NCBI GenBank assembly: GCA_026545225.1 | Contig: CM048845.1 | Coordinates: forward strand, 100,622,033-100,686,032 | Length of the DNA stretch: 64,000 bases | Reading direction: 5' to 3' | DNA from: Cornus controversa | Taxonomy: Eukaryota; Streptophyta; Magnoliopsida; Cornales; Cornaceae | In this document: positions 25,701 through 36,129 of the stretch, piece after piece | Layout: the number at the start of each line of letters is the position of its first letter | Numbering within the stretch: the stretch's first letter is position 1 | Notes under the pieces: model-generated | Databases searched by the model: none | The model's input: the letters and a program-made list of their open reading frames with translations, nothing else | Told to the model about the DNA's origin: nothing | Made by a program: the position numbers and the translations under genes

Positions 25701-28700
25701 TTTTTTTTTTAATACTGTAAGGGTATTTGAGGGGATTTTTTTGCACATTTTCTATATAGTGAGGGGGTTTTTTGCACTTTACCCTAAAGTGCAAAGGGTA
25801 ACTCGGAATTTTTAAAAAAATTAAGTCAAACATGATGGTTAATGGTTATTTTTGAACAAAAATTCGTCGAAGGAGGGTATTTGCTCATCAGGGATAGTTA
25901 GTGAGGGGTTATATGAGCATACTAAACTACAGGGGTGTTTTTTGCACATTCTGTATCTAGCGAGGGGTTTTTTTGCACTTAACCCTAACAATTAAGCAAA
26001 AACTTGTTATGAGAGAGAATCTTTTTAAAGAACGAAATATTTTCCTCAGATTCTTAACTAACGAAATGTGACAGCACGGGTTAGTGAAGGATATATTGTT
26101 TTCCAGAGAGAGTATTAATTTTCTTTTAGAGAAGAGGGAAGGTGTTTAGGATTTATGAGAGCAACAACATATAGCAATTAAAACTAAAAAGGAGTAACGT
26201 AACAAAGTATAAGGGGTACCTTTATTGCATTCTGCATGGAAATCAAGGACTCAAATTCAACAAAGCCAAAACAAAATCCTTGCTGCTAGACACAAGATGT
26301 AAAGATGAAGCATTAAATATCATCTATATAGGGGGGGAAAAAAAAAAAGATGAGCTCGTGCAAGCAATGCTGAAGCAGACCTTGTTACTTCTGACTTGAA
26401 TGCCACCATCATTAATAGGTCCAAATTTTTTGAACTCCTCCTCAAGCTGTGTGGCTGTTGCGTTCGGAGGCAAATTCCGTATATATATTGAGTGACCTTC
26501 AACTTTAACATGTATAAACTATAAAGTCAATATTAAAACATTAATTTGTATTTGAGAAGTTAAAGAAACATGACATATTGGACATGTTTTATTGATCCCA
26601 ACTCCAACATAACATCTTCACATCATAAATCAGATCTCTCTTTGTCATAATCCAAAACAAAGAAGAAGGATTCAAGCTTCAATAATAGAAGAGTGTTCAT
26701 AAAGGTTTCAAACATAGAAACTTGCATTCAAAGTAAATGTATCTATCATTTACTCTAAGCAAAAGAATGGTTACCTTCCTCATAAACATTTTCACTTCCA
26801 GGAGCACTGTCACTGATAGGAGCTGATGCTTCTGGTTCACGATAAACTTTCGCAGAAACCAGTGACTGCTGATCAGCACTGGCAGGTACCATCCTCACAC
26901 TGTTGGTAGATAACTTGGTAACCTTTGTTACCTTCACCTAAATGAAATTCAGTGCAATAAATGTCAACTAAACTATTGAGACAAACCACCTGCAAAGTAA
27001 CTTTGGCCCTGAACTCACAATTGATGCGTAAGATTTCTTCTCCTCTTGAACTGCAGAGGGATCTGAACTGACACTTGCAATAATTTCATTTTGAATTGAT
27101 TGAGTTGGGAGTTCATCAACAACCTCTTCTTCAAGAGTTGATCCCCCCTCATTATCTGAAGGGTCACAAACTTCCTCCCCAATATTTAGATCCTCAGCCT
27201 CAAAGGTAGTTGCAGGATCCGATGCCGGATGATCGGGAACTTGAATGGGCTCTGAAAGCAAAAATAAAAGCCATCGCAAGATTGATTATGAAAACAACTT
27301 CAATAACGTAAATTGAGGACAAAGAATAAAACCAACCTGCAGCTGATGGCAAGGAAGCTGCTGGAGCATTGTCACTGATACCATTAACTGACACAGCACT
27401 GGTCTCCAATAATTCAATTTCCTCAACGTACCTAAAAACATCATTAAGGACAAAGTAGCCTTTCTCTTGAGGTGCCAGAAAAAATGTTTGTGTAAATTTT
27501 CTTTTAATATTGTCCTTTCCAGTTAAGCATCCTGTAACTAAGACAATCACCCCCTCATTATAAGAATCCTGGGCATCTGCAGTTTTTATCTCTGCCAAGT
27601 AATTTTTGTAGTCCAAGGATAGAATCTTGTCATTGATTGCCTGATAAAAAGCAAACAATACAGGGTTTTGTTCATCAGACAACATCAAACAACACTTAAA
27701 TTTTAGAACATTACACTTCAGTTCTATCAAGTTAAATAGGGATGAAGTTAGTATGATCACTAAAGATAGATCCCAGGATTAAGCAGTCAAAGATGCGTTA
27801 CCAATGGTGGATGATGGATGAAACTGCAAGTTGTTAGCCCAGCCCACAAATGTATTGAGGGACTTTCTTTGACATAGGTGAGAAGAGTTCAAGTTCCACC
27901 GCGTTAACTGGCATTCTATTTACTGTCCTAAGAAGTGTGGCAGAGTATGTCTTAGATTCCTAAGCATTCAGGGAAAGCCTGTCTAGATTTGACTAAAAGA
28001 GAGAGAATTTATGAAACAAAAGTGGTGGTTTGGGAGTATGGGTTTGATTATGGCAAGTGGTGACCAGAAAGTTTGACGAAAAAATGCAATGGGACTTTGG
28101 AAAGTTATTACGAACATCTCTTGTGATTTTGTAAAGAGAAGGTAGCAGAGGGAATGGAGGGAAAGACATTTGGTTAGGGAGACCTCTCTTATAAAGGAAT
28201 TTCCACATCTCCGTGGAACCTCCACAAACAAAATAGTTTGCTAAGAAGAGTTCATGATTAGAAAATGGAGTGTGTTATGGTTTCCAATCATTTTTTTGTG
28301 TTTTGAGTGACTTGAGAGTGGTGGGCTTTAATATTGTCTATTTTTGAAGTAAGAAAGCTGCCAACCAGCGGATTACCTCTTTACTCACGGTTGGGTGACT
28401 TGGGAGTTGTGAGCACTCACATTTTCTATATTTGGAGTAAGGTGGGTGTTCACAAGTTGAAAGCTGATGAAATCATCTGACATGTGGCCAGATATGCTAA
28501 TTCTACTTGTCAGGCATTGGAGGGCTATGAGCACTAAGTTTGTGCACCATCCTTCTGAAATGGATAAGTCAAGATCCATTTCAACATGGCCTCTGGATGT
28601 AGGGTACCCGGGCATGTCTGCTCACATTTTCTATATTTGGAGTAGGCACCCTAAAGCTTAGTGCCTGCATAAAGCAAAAGGAAGGTTCCATGGTGCCTCC

Positions 28701-31700
28701 CTTAAAGTGCAGTCTGATGCCTACAAATGACATTGTTTCAACATGTCGTAGGGAATGAGATGTCTGGAAGTTCTTAAGACTGGGTGGCTAGAGCACGGGT
28801 AAGCTAAGGCAGCTCCTTACACCAGGCTACACCTGGAGTAGAATTCAAAGAATCTGGAACATAAGTATGCTCTTTGGACATGTTAAACTTAAATTAGACA
28901 TCTTTTTGTCATGGCCTAGAGCTTCACCTTTACTCCAATCCATGGTTATCACAATTGCAACTCAGCTTGTTGAATTATACAATAGGATCCTAGAATCAAA
29001 CTTGGCAAATTGATAATGATTGTATGAAAAAACAGTGGATTGTAGGATCACGATCCTAGCAATCCATATTGCCAGGCTCTTTTTTGTTTTGGTGGTGGAT
29101 CTATTGTTCTCTTTAGACTTCTAGTTCAATTTTTTTTTTAAAACCACAAAACCCAATTATGGTTTAAAATTTAAATCATATAAAACCAACCCATGATCTG
29201 ATCCAACATATAACCCCTAAATAATGTAAATTTGGGCTCATTCTCACAGACATGCATAAGTTGAAAGGATTTGCATCTGCTATAAGCAAAGTCAAATCTC
29301 CTTCTGACAATTTTCAATAGATGCAATCAGCAAGATATGATATTCAACTGATGTGAAAGATGGTATGGTACAGTTTCTTGATGCATGGATTCAATTTTGT
29401 GCTTCTTCCATTCTTTCTTCTTCCAGTTAAAATCTTCAAATTCGTATTTTATCTTCTCTTCAGTTTGGGATTCTTTTGCATACAATTTCATGAATAATTT
29501 CTCCACTATTTTCCTTCTCTATTTAGCCTTAATAAATTTCAAAGGAGAACATCAATTGTGATTGTTGTTGTTGTTGTAGTTTCCTTCTAGTCATTCCTTC
29601 ACACTGTTGTAAATGTCTATGTAGGAGGTCTTTCACTTTTCTCTGATGCACCTATCACTCCATTTATAATCTTCAAGGGCCTTGTGTTTGTGCTCTCCCT
29701 CTTTCTCTCTCTCATGATAATCGTTGTTCCAAAAATTCTATATTGAATATAAGAGCATCAACTTTTTTTCCCTTCTTTTTTTCATGGGCTCAGTCTTTTT
29801 CTTTCTCTGTTTTCAAATTCGTTCTTTTCTTTTTCCTTGTGTTATTTAGTTCATTTTGCACATTCTTTAAGAATTGCTAACTCTTTCAATGAATCCAATG
29901 GAATATGACAATGTTTGATACCTTGTGCCTCTTGTGGCGCAAGTGAGGTTTGATTTTAAGATTTATTGAGCTTTTATAGACATTGGGCCAATTTATTCCT
30001 CTTCAAGAGCAGCTAAAGTTCCATTCATTTTTTATATTTAATATTCTGACGGCACATAAGTTGAGAAATGCAACAGAAAAGGAAACCAAATAACTATATT
30101 GATAAGTTACTTGGGTGAACTTGTCCATATATACATGCTGTATGTGTTTGTAATAATCTTTCTATATGTTTTAGACTGGTCCTCTATCTTTATTTTTTTG
30201 GTAAATTACACTCGTACCCCTTGAGATTTGCCCTAATTACACATGGTGGTAAAAAATACATTGACCTCCCTTACTGAGGTTAGCCACCTTACAGAGGTCA
30301 AAGATGATGTAGAATTGTCATTTCTACCCTTGACATTATAAGATTAAAAAAATATATCTTGTAAGCTAAATTACTATATTACCCCTCTCTTTCAACACCC
30401 ACCTGCAACTTCCACCACCACCATTTCTCATTCTCGCTCCACCGACCTGCAACCTCCACCACCACCCATCCCTTCTCTCTCCACACCCACCTCCACCACC
30501 GTAAACATACAAAATCAATCTTCTCACCCCCATTCTCAACAACAAGCCCTTCCATCCACTAATTCATCCAAAAACCATGCACTCCAACTGACACTCATAC
30601 ATAAACCCCAATTCGTAGACTCAAACTCCAATCTGCCTCCAATAGTCAAATCAGAACTCAAGATCTTCACTTCTAGCATGAAAATTTTCAGCAATTGTAG
30701 GGTAACAGTTGTTGAATGTATGAAATATTTCATATACATAGCCTGGCTCCACAACACTGAAGTCAAAGCATTATCGGACACAACATTTTTCGAGCTCGAG
30801 CTGGTGTTGGTGTCAGATTTGAGTATGCGATGAAGCATGGTGTTGAGGCATAAAAGTTTGGTGGGAACTAATGGTGCCAACTTTGACACCTTTTGAGCAA
30901 TTGATTCCACATCGTTCGAGTTGGGCGCAAAGACTGGGCAAAGTCAGTTATGGGCAGTTGGACCAAGACACCCATGGGAATGATTGGCCGCGGTGTGGGT
31001 GGTGGCCTTTTTTGTGTTCTTCAACCCACCTGTGTATATGTAATAACAGGCTAGATGACAATGGGAGTATGCTATATAGCCATGGGGGATGGGAAGGGCA
31101 AAACCATCAAGGGGATTTAGGTATCATTGTAATTTTTTGAATCTCGGAAGGCTACTAAATTCTTTTCATCAATGAGAAGGGCAAATCCATCATAATGTGA
31201 ATTTTTTTTACAGTTCTAATGCCTGGTTAACAGGAGGGGGGTCATTGAGCACACACCAAACCTAAGGGGAGGACAGTGTAAGGCCATTTTTGCCAATTGT
31301 GTGTAATCAGGGCAAATCTCAGAAGAAATGAGTGTAATTTATCCCTTTTTTTTTTCTAGGTAATTCAAACAAACACAGATTATTGTCCCATTGGCAACTT
31401 GAACTATCAATCTTCCGAGCATAAACATATCAGTTGAGCTAAGCCTTCTGTGGTATCTTATCTCAAATTTTCTTCACTTGACATAGCTTTAGACCTTTTC
31501 TTTTCTGCTCATTTTTTAGATCTTACAATCCTCAATCTGATTCTACAGTCCGATCCAATGAAACATATATCAATTCAATTTATGATCCTAATCCTAGCAA
31601 ACATGATTACACTATTGTATAACAAGGACCTGTTTCATACCTGTACTCAAATTTCAGGCACATTTTCCTGTATCCTAAGATTTGGAATTCAGTGAGGTCC

Positions 31701-32675
31701 AACATTAGACGTCCAACTGCACCCAATAGACATACCTAAATCCATGTAACACAGCTCTAAACTTCACTGGTTACATTGCTGCTAGGATATGCAGTATATT
31801 GATGAAATTATCTAAAAATTTTGATCCAAAAATTATATGCTGAATGGGCCATCACATATTGAAAAGAAAATTAATTCAGAAAATTAAGTTTAGCAACATC
31901 TTTCTCCACGGATCTATTGCAGGAAAGGGATAATGTGCAACTTCGAGTTGTCAATTATATCCTTTGTAGAAATGGCAAACCAATCCGGGGTATTTCTGAC
32001 ACCAGTATTCAATTAGTTCGGACTTGTTCCTTCCTTGAATTGATGAAAGCGAAAAGAAGTTCAAAAAAAATTAAGTGAATAATTCAAAATGAGTAATAAT
32101 TTTGGAATCCACCATGGAACAAAAAAAGTGCTACAAGTACAATATAGTATTAAATTGATGAAAACAGTAAATTTTTTTTGGAGCTACAAAATATAACAGC
32201 ATCAAGGTGGTATTCAAGGCAAATCTGGTAACTGAAACAAGGATCACCCTAAAGTAGTCTCTTTCTACACTTGTTCTAACTTTCTAAGTAAGAATAATGA
32301 TGTAGCCTATGTGTCTTATATATATCAAATGACGAAAAAATATATACAACTCAATAGAGACTATATTCATAATCGACTTACAAATAATGATTTAGCTTAT
32401 CTGTCATATATATCACATATATATATATATTAAATGATGAAAAAATATATACAACTCAACAGAAGCTTTATTCGTAATCGACTTACTTGCATGGTTGTCA
32501 CCGAAGTCATTACACCATTGGAATTTGGTCGGCTCAGTATGCTTGAATCTTGATAGAATCTATAAACCAATTCAGGAGATTGATGAAGAATGTGGTAATA
32601 CTGCTCCACAAAGGCGTTTCCAACAATTTGGGCACTGGGAAGAGCAGCAGCAGGGCTTGCTGACTGCATTGTCAT
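19704..32675 (-). CDS. G3BP: G3BP-like NTF2/RRM RNA-binding protein
   Basis: Eight coding exons, read downward: 32675-32487, 27640-27337, 27251-27019, 26937-26775, 26502-26381, 26285-26220, 20138-20075, 19954-19704. Phases agree and give 463 residues. Residues 15-137 form an NTF2-like domain ([42 protein letters not shown]). An acidic linker follows (about 165-235), then the plant-conserved KKSYASIVK. Residues 300-375 are an RRM with RNP2 IYIRNLP and RNP1 GFCFGFVEF, and a Gly/Arg-rich RGG tail follows. Family knowledge: cytosolic RNA binding, stress-granule assembly and ubiquitin-protease partnering. Start: MTMQ directly after the acceptor, as in relatives. The acceptor of the fifth coding exon (AAAG at 26503) is weak but is the only one that keeps frame. 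One donor is GC. Two introns (6.1 and 4.8 kb) are full of transposons. Length and domain order are normal, so the gene looks intact. Confidence 0.92.
19955..20074 (-). other. GC-AG intron in the G3BP-like gene
   Basis: The last intron begins GAG|GCAAGT and ends TTGCAG. The frame across it (CGA G|TT GTA, Arg-Val-Val) continues cleanly into the RGG tail. No in-frame GT donor lies near it. GC donors with a strong AG|GCAAGT context are a known minor class of U2 introns. Confidence 0.85.
20740..21024. mobile_element. Mutator-like MITE, 285 bp
   Basis: The ends gggtagataccaatgacacc and (reverse complement of the right end) gggtaaatatcacttacacc pair for more than 90 bp, including ctctagtttc(a/g)atatt. 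The flanks ttttcttta and tattcttta form a 9-bp duplication with one mismatch. There is a G-run of about 13 near the right end. Its ends (GG(G/A)TAAAT-type) recall the two larger Mutator-like elements in this window. Confidence 0.8.
21686..24769. mobile_element. Nested TIR element with promoter-like interior
   Basis: The left end aggttctgttcggtatccgt and the right end (reverse complement agggctcatttggcatgcgt) are inverted similar copies that continue through a ttttgttt block. Near the left end it carries a promoter-like array: a TATA-type tataaaagc at about 21913, a pyrimidine-rich leader, and a possible donor ttcag|gtatgg at about 22083. I could not find a convincing coding exon behind it. 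A copia pol fragment lies at 23160-23480. No clear target duplication. Confidence 0.55.
23160..23480 (-). mobile_element. Copia pol fragment (fossil)
   Basis: The minus strand shows remnants of the reverse-transcriptase C-terminus and RNase H part of a Ty1/copia polyprotein. The motif order is like that around the conserved HLKAVKRI(I/L)-type stretch. No LTRs are attached. It is an old broken fragment with several breaks, carried inside a larger DNA element. Confidence 0.6.
25240..25986. mobile_element. Palindromic MITE with a related MITE at its centre
   Basis: 25406-25600 and 25795-25986 are inverted copies about 190 bp long: gtaagtgcaaaaa, ctatatacggaatgtgcaaa, gacgaattttcgttcaaaaa and matching inverses. 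A second element with similar ends (agtgcaaaaaaaaccc ... ggttttttgcacttt, about 25610-25785) occupies the centre. A partial third copy lies at 25250-25390. All are non-coding. The whole array is inside the transcribed intron. Confidence 0.8.
26280..26290 (-). other. Tandem NAGNAG splice acceptor
   Basis: The acceptor of the RNP1 exon reads TCTAGCAGCAAGG on the minus strand. Splicing after TAG gives Lys-Gln-Gln-Gly; splicing after CAG drops one Gln. Both keep frame just ahead of the RNP1 motif. Confidence 0.7.
27641..32486 (-). other. 4.8-kb intron with transposons
   Basis: Intron between the first coding exon and the main NTF2 exon (CAA|GTAAGT ... ATCAG|GCA). It holds a 1.14-kb Mutator-like element (30200-31344). 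27790-30190 shows low-copy-looking sequence without a recognisable gene, including a repeated phrase, tcacattttctatatttgga, at about 28419 and 28622. 31350-32480 shows nothing I can name. Short open frames at 28385-28661 and 30536-31140 have no family resemblance. Confidence 0.8.
30200..31344. mobile_element. Mutator-like non-autonomous element
   Basis: The ends ggtaaattacactcgtaccc and (reverse complement of the right end) ggataaattacactcatttc pair, followed by gagatttgccct(a/g)attacac on both sides. The flanks tattttttt and ctttttttt are consistent with a 9-bp duplication but lie in T-runs. The interior is rich in ccaccaccacc triplets like the element at 2759. An open frame of about 124 codons on the minus strand has no recognisable domain. 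It could contain captured host sequence. Confidence 0.75.
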
Positions 32676-33951
32676 CTGCCTAGAACTCAAATCAGCATAA
32701 TATAAGAAGAACAATCAAAATAATTAAATAGAAAAACATAGAATATTATATCTAAAAGAAAAGATGATAAAACAAAATTTATGCCCCCTTTCAAGAATTT
32801 GCTAATAGAAAAAAGCATCACCAAAAAGAAAACAAGCACTGCAAAAAATAAAAAATAAATATTATGTTGAGAATATAAATACTGATTAATGAAAGCAAAG
32901 AACAAATAATTAACAATAAAAAAACTCCAGCTGCAACAATGTAATGGAGAACAGCCCAAAAATGGAAAAAACAGTGAAACTAAAACATTGAAAATAGAAT
33001 AAATAAGGAAACATTAGTTTCAATGTGATTCCTTAAATACCTTAAGCACACAAAAGAATGAAGAAGACTACAAAAGCAAAAAGGAAATCAATTCTTCTAA
33101 CGACACAGCCAAAAAGACAATAATCAAGAACATGATGAACTTTTAATAGTCTAGACTTTATGGTAGCATATGTAAATGGATAGGCTTGTAGCATATGTAA
33201 AAGACTGTACTAAGGAGTCAAGATTACCACAACTAGTTGGCTTAATAGAGTTGAATTAATTGAACACATTCATGAGATGGTTGAAAGCACCTGTTGGAGA
33301 TAAAATGAGAGAATCGATTAAGATGGCTCGGACATATGCAAAGAAGACCACTAATTGCACCATTGAGTGCAATGCTAAGGGAAGAGAATACCCAAAGTAA
33401 GGAAAATTGGATAACAAGCGCTTTCACTGATACGGCCTTAGATAAAGTAGAATGAAAAAATAAGATTCATGTAGCTGAATCCAATTAGTGTGGAAAAAGG
33501 CTTTGTCTGTTTTTGTGTTGCGCGTGCAGGTGTCTATATATATTATACAAAATATCACTTTCTAATTTTAGTAAATTGTTTAGAAACCAAAACGGGAACA
33601 AGAATATTCATTGTATGCAGGTTTGATTTGGTGTATAAATACAGACCACATATAATTAATACAATCCAAAATGTAGTGAATCTAAGCGGCAGAGACTAGA
33701 ATCCCAAGTGACAATGAAAACCAAAAATGAGATAAAAAAACCACGCATTAAACCCAAACAAAGAAACTAATATAATTTAACCCAAAATACAATAAATAAA
33801 AAAACACAAGCTTTGAGGACACAAAAACCAGGAAACAAACATAAGACCCTGTAAAGGTAACAAATTGAAGCAAAGAAAAACATGCAGCATCATTGGATCT
33901 CAAACACTAGAATTTTAAGCAGCAGAATAAGCAAAACCCAAATCAAATACC
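32676..33951. other. 5' UTR intron of the G3BP-like gene
   Basis: AT-rich intronic sequence ending in TTCTAG/GCAG just before the start codon. Apart from the RTE-type LINE fragment near 33290-33500, I see no feature here. Confidence 0.55.
33290..33500 (+). mobile_element. RTE-type LINE 3'-end fragment
   Basis: The plus strand encodes a decayed version of the C-terminal motif of plant RTE LINEs. In one frame it reads RLRWLGHMQRRPLIAPL, and further on the degraded equivalent of a W-x-IHVA end (KIHVAESN). The tail aaaaaggctttgt resembles the RTE 3' terminus. It sits in the 5' UTR intron of the G3BP-like gene, antisense to it. Confidence 0.65.
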
Positions 33952-33972
33952 TTCGTGATCTGGTCAACACTC
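33952..33972 (-). other. Possible 21-nt 5' UTR exon
   Basis: On the minus strand, TTCCGCAG|AGTGTTGACC...CACGAAG|GTATTT gives an acceptor and donor 21 nt apart, between the first UTR exon and the coding start. Micro-exons in leaders are plausible, but only transcript data would show its use. Confidence 0.35.
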
Positions 33973-34234
33973 TGCGGAATTAACCATCTTTGTGTTTGTT
34001 TTTCCAGCAATCAAAACAAGTATGCGGAAATGTTTACAACTATGGCGTCAAGTATCAAACCCATCAACAAAAAGAAAAATAAAATTGAAAAAAAGAGAAA
34101 TCAACCTAAAAATAGCTCAAATTGAGATTGATCATTTGGATGCAGGGTAAATAAAAAATCAAACTTCATGTATCAAATGAAACTAATAAAGCAGTTTATG
34201 TTGATAATTCGAAGACGAAACGTATGAAGAGTAC

Positions 34235-34400
34235 CTGCTGTTGAGTGATTTCGAGTCTTCTAGAGAGAGAAATGAAGATATGTGGAGAGAGAAAAGAGAG
34301 ATCTGCTTGGCTTTTATGCAGCGAGCGAACAAAGAGAAAATGAAGGACACAGCATACTTACTGAAATTTATGTTGTACATATATTGTCTTGTGAAAGATG
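34235..34400 (-). promoter_or_regulatory. G3BP-like gene promoter and first UTR exon
   Basis: Minus strand: a TATA-like GCATAAAAGCC at about 34310-34320 is followed about 30 nt later by a CT-rich leader (tctctctccacatatcttca). A strong donor CAGCAG|GTACTC ends the exon at 34235. The order TATA, CT-rich leader, intron is typical of plant housekeeping genes. Confidence 0.6.
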
Positions 34401-34639
34401 CTTTGAATATTTGGGCTTGATTTTGACTTGGGGGCCCAACAAAGTTTGGTCTGAACGTAAATTTCTTCCCCTATATGGGTCCAAAAAAGCTATTATCTGT
34501 TCTGTTCTGTTCTAAAAATACCGTTCTATTCTCAAGAAAAAGTTTCAAAATTCATTTTTTCTTTTTAGATAGGATACACCGATATAGGTTTTCTTGTAGC
34601 ATTTTCGTAATGTATATAGATTAGCAGCGATCAACTATC

Positions 34640-34880
34640 TACATTACATTTAAGCATTGTGTTTGAATTTTCCTAAAAAAATCACGATTCAAGGATAAAA
34701 AAAATTTCAAAAAATCAATTTTACGGTTCAAAATATCAATGTTTATCTACGGTCTAAAATAACTCTATCTATCTACGATCACAATCACGATTCACCGACT
34801 ATATTTATACCTAAATTTTCATACACACGCATTCACCTACCCTTACACCTAAAATAACATTATATTTTTTTATAGTGTCG
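34640..34880. repeat. Dispersed repeat, copy 1
   Basis: The sequence agcattgtgtttgaattttc ... ctatctacgatcacaatc ... cctaaaataacat recurs in the same orientation at 40898-41110 with about 80% similarity by eye. Both copies are followed by (TA)n. Probably a MITE or the tail of a larger element; not classified. Confidence 0.65.
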
Positions 34881-34903
34881 TAGGCACAAGTAATACGCTA
34901 GTG

Positions 34904-34940
<37 letters not shown>

Positions 34941-34946
<6 letters not shown>

Positions 34947-36071
34947 ATTGACATTGCGTGTGGATAGCTAAGAGAAAAAGAAAAGAAGTGGGTGGTAACA
35001 AAGTATGATGCTAACATTTCTCTCATTATTAGATAATATTAGGGGTGACAAAATTGCACTTGACACAACAACATGATACGAGTTAAATAAGTTTGGATTT
35101 GGGTTTGAGGTAACCGACACATTTTTTTTTCAAATAGTAAAGCAATTGTATTATATAGTTAAGTGTGTGTATATATATATATATATATATATTCAATTAT
35201 TGACATTGCGTGTGGATTGCTAAGAGAAAAAGAAAAGAAGTGGGTGGTAACAAAGTATGATACTAACATTTCTCTGGTATTTAGATAATATTAGGGGTGA
35301 CAAAATTGCACTTGACACAACAACATGATACAAGTTAAATAAGTTTGGATTTGAGTTTGAGGTAACCGACACATTTTTTTTTCAAATAGTAAAGCAATTG
35401 TATTATATAGTTAGGTAAATGTACATTTGTGGCCCAAGATAAGCCTAATTTGGGGCCCAAGAAAGGATTAAGAAGGACCAAACCAAATTTGGTCAGCAAA
35501 GGATCAAGCCCAAAATCAAGTTACCCTAGAATCAAGATATGTGGGCAACAAAGGGTAAGCCCAAAACCAAATCATTGAAGGGTAGCGATGAGAGCAATAA
35601 ATAGTCATTAGTAATGGAGTCAAGTTTGACTGTTTTGAAAGGATATCTTAACTCTAATCCGGATCACGTGTCGATAAAGGCAACCAGGCAATCACGATAA
35701 CATGATACGAGTTAAATAAGTTTGGATTTGGGTTTGAGGTAACCGATACATTTTTTTTTCAAACAGTAAAGCAATTGTATTATATAGTTAGGTAAATGTA
35801 CATTTGGGGCCCAAGATGAGCCTAATTTAGGGCCCAAGAAAGGATTAAGAAGGACCAAACCAAATATGGTCAGCAAAGGATCAAGCCCAAAATCAAGTCA
35901 CCCGAGAATCAAGATATGTGGGCAACAAAGGGTATAAGCAAAAACCAAGTCATTGAAGGGTAGCGATGAGAGCAATAAATAGTCATTAGTAATGGAGTCA
36001 AGTTTGATTGTTTTGAAAAGATATCTTAACTCTAATCCGGATCACGTGTCGATAAAGGCAACCAGGCAATC
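34941..36071. repeat. Two overlapping rounds of tandem duplication
   Basis: A unit of about 252 bp (start tcaattattgacattgcgtg) occurs at 34941 and 35193. A second, offset unit of 377 bp (start acatgatac(g/a)agttaaata) occurs at 35323 and 35700 and takes in the end of the first. So the phrase gtttggattt(g)ggtttgaggt appears three times. Copies differ at few sites. Part of the unit resembles hAT-type termini (taggggtgacaaaattg); the rest (gggcccaag phrases) is unclassified. Confidence 0.85.
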
Positions 36072-36129
36072 GATTAGGTGAAGAAGATTACCCCAATCAA
36101 TTACACAACTTAAATCAATCTGCGGGCAT

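Larger units (their letters stand above)
20139..26219 (-). other. 6.1-kb transposon-filled intron
   Basis: Intron between the RRM RNP1 exon and the small exon encoding the end of the RRM (ASPLTIGG). It contains a 285-bp Mutator-like MITE (20740), a 3.7-kb hAT-like element with a nested second element and a copia fragment (21255-24950), and a cluster of palindromic MITEs (25240-25986). The remainder is AT-rich with no recognised gene. Donor AAG|GTACCC and acceptor TGTCAG are canonical. Confidence 0.85.

Noticed and set aside
20139-26219. Treating the two ends of the G3BP-like gene as separate genes
   Set aside because: The phase and the RRM sequence continue exactly across the 6-kb intron (AIK then ASPLTIGG, as in family members).
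27400-27440. Possible extra intron in the NTF2 exon (TTTTTAG|GTACGTTGAGG)
   Set aside because: The sequence looks like both an acceptor and a donor, but reading straight through gives the expected VFRYVEE motif of the NTF2 domain in frame, so no splice is needed.
28385-28661. Overlapping open frames of 64-76 codons in the large intron
   Set aside because: No recognisable domain, both strands equally open, and they sit inside an intron with repeated phrases.
30536-31140. Protein-coding gene on either strand inside the Mutator-like element
   Set aside because: Frames of 89-124 codons lack any family motif; more likely non-coding element interior.
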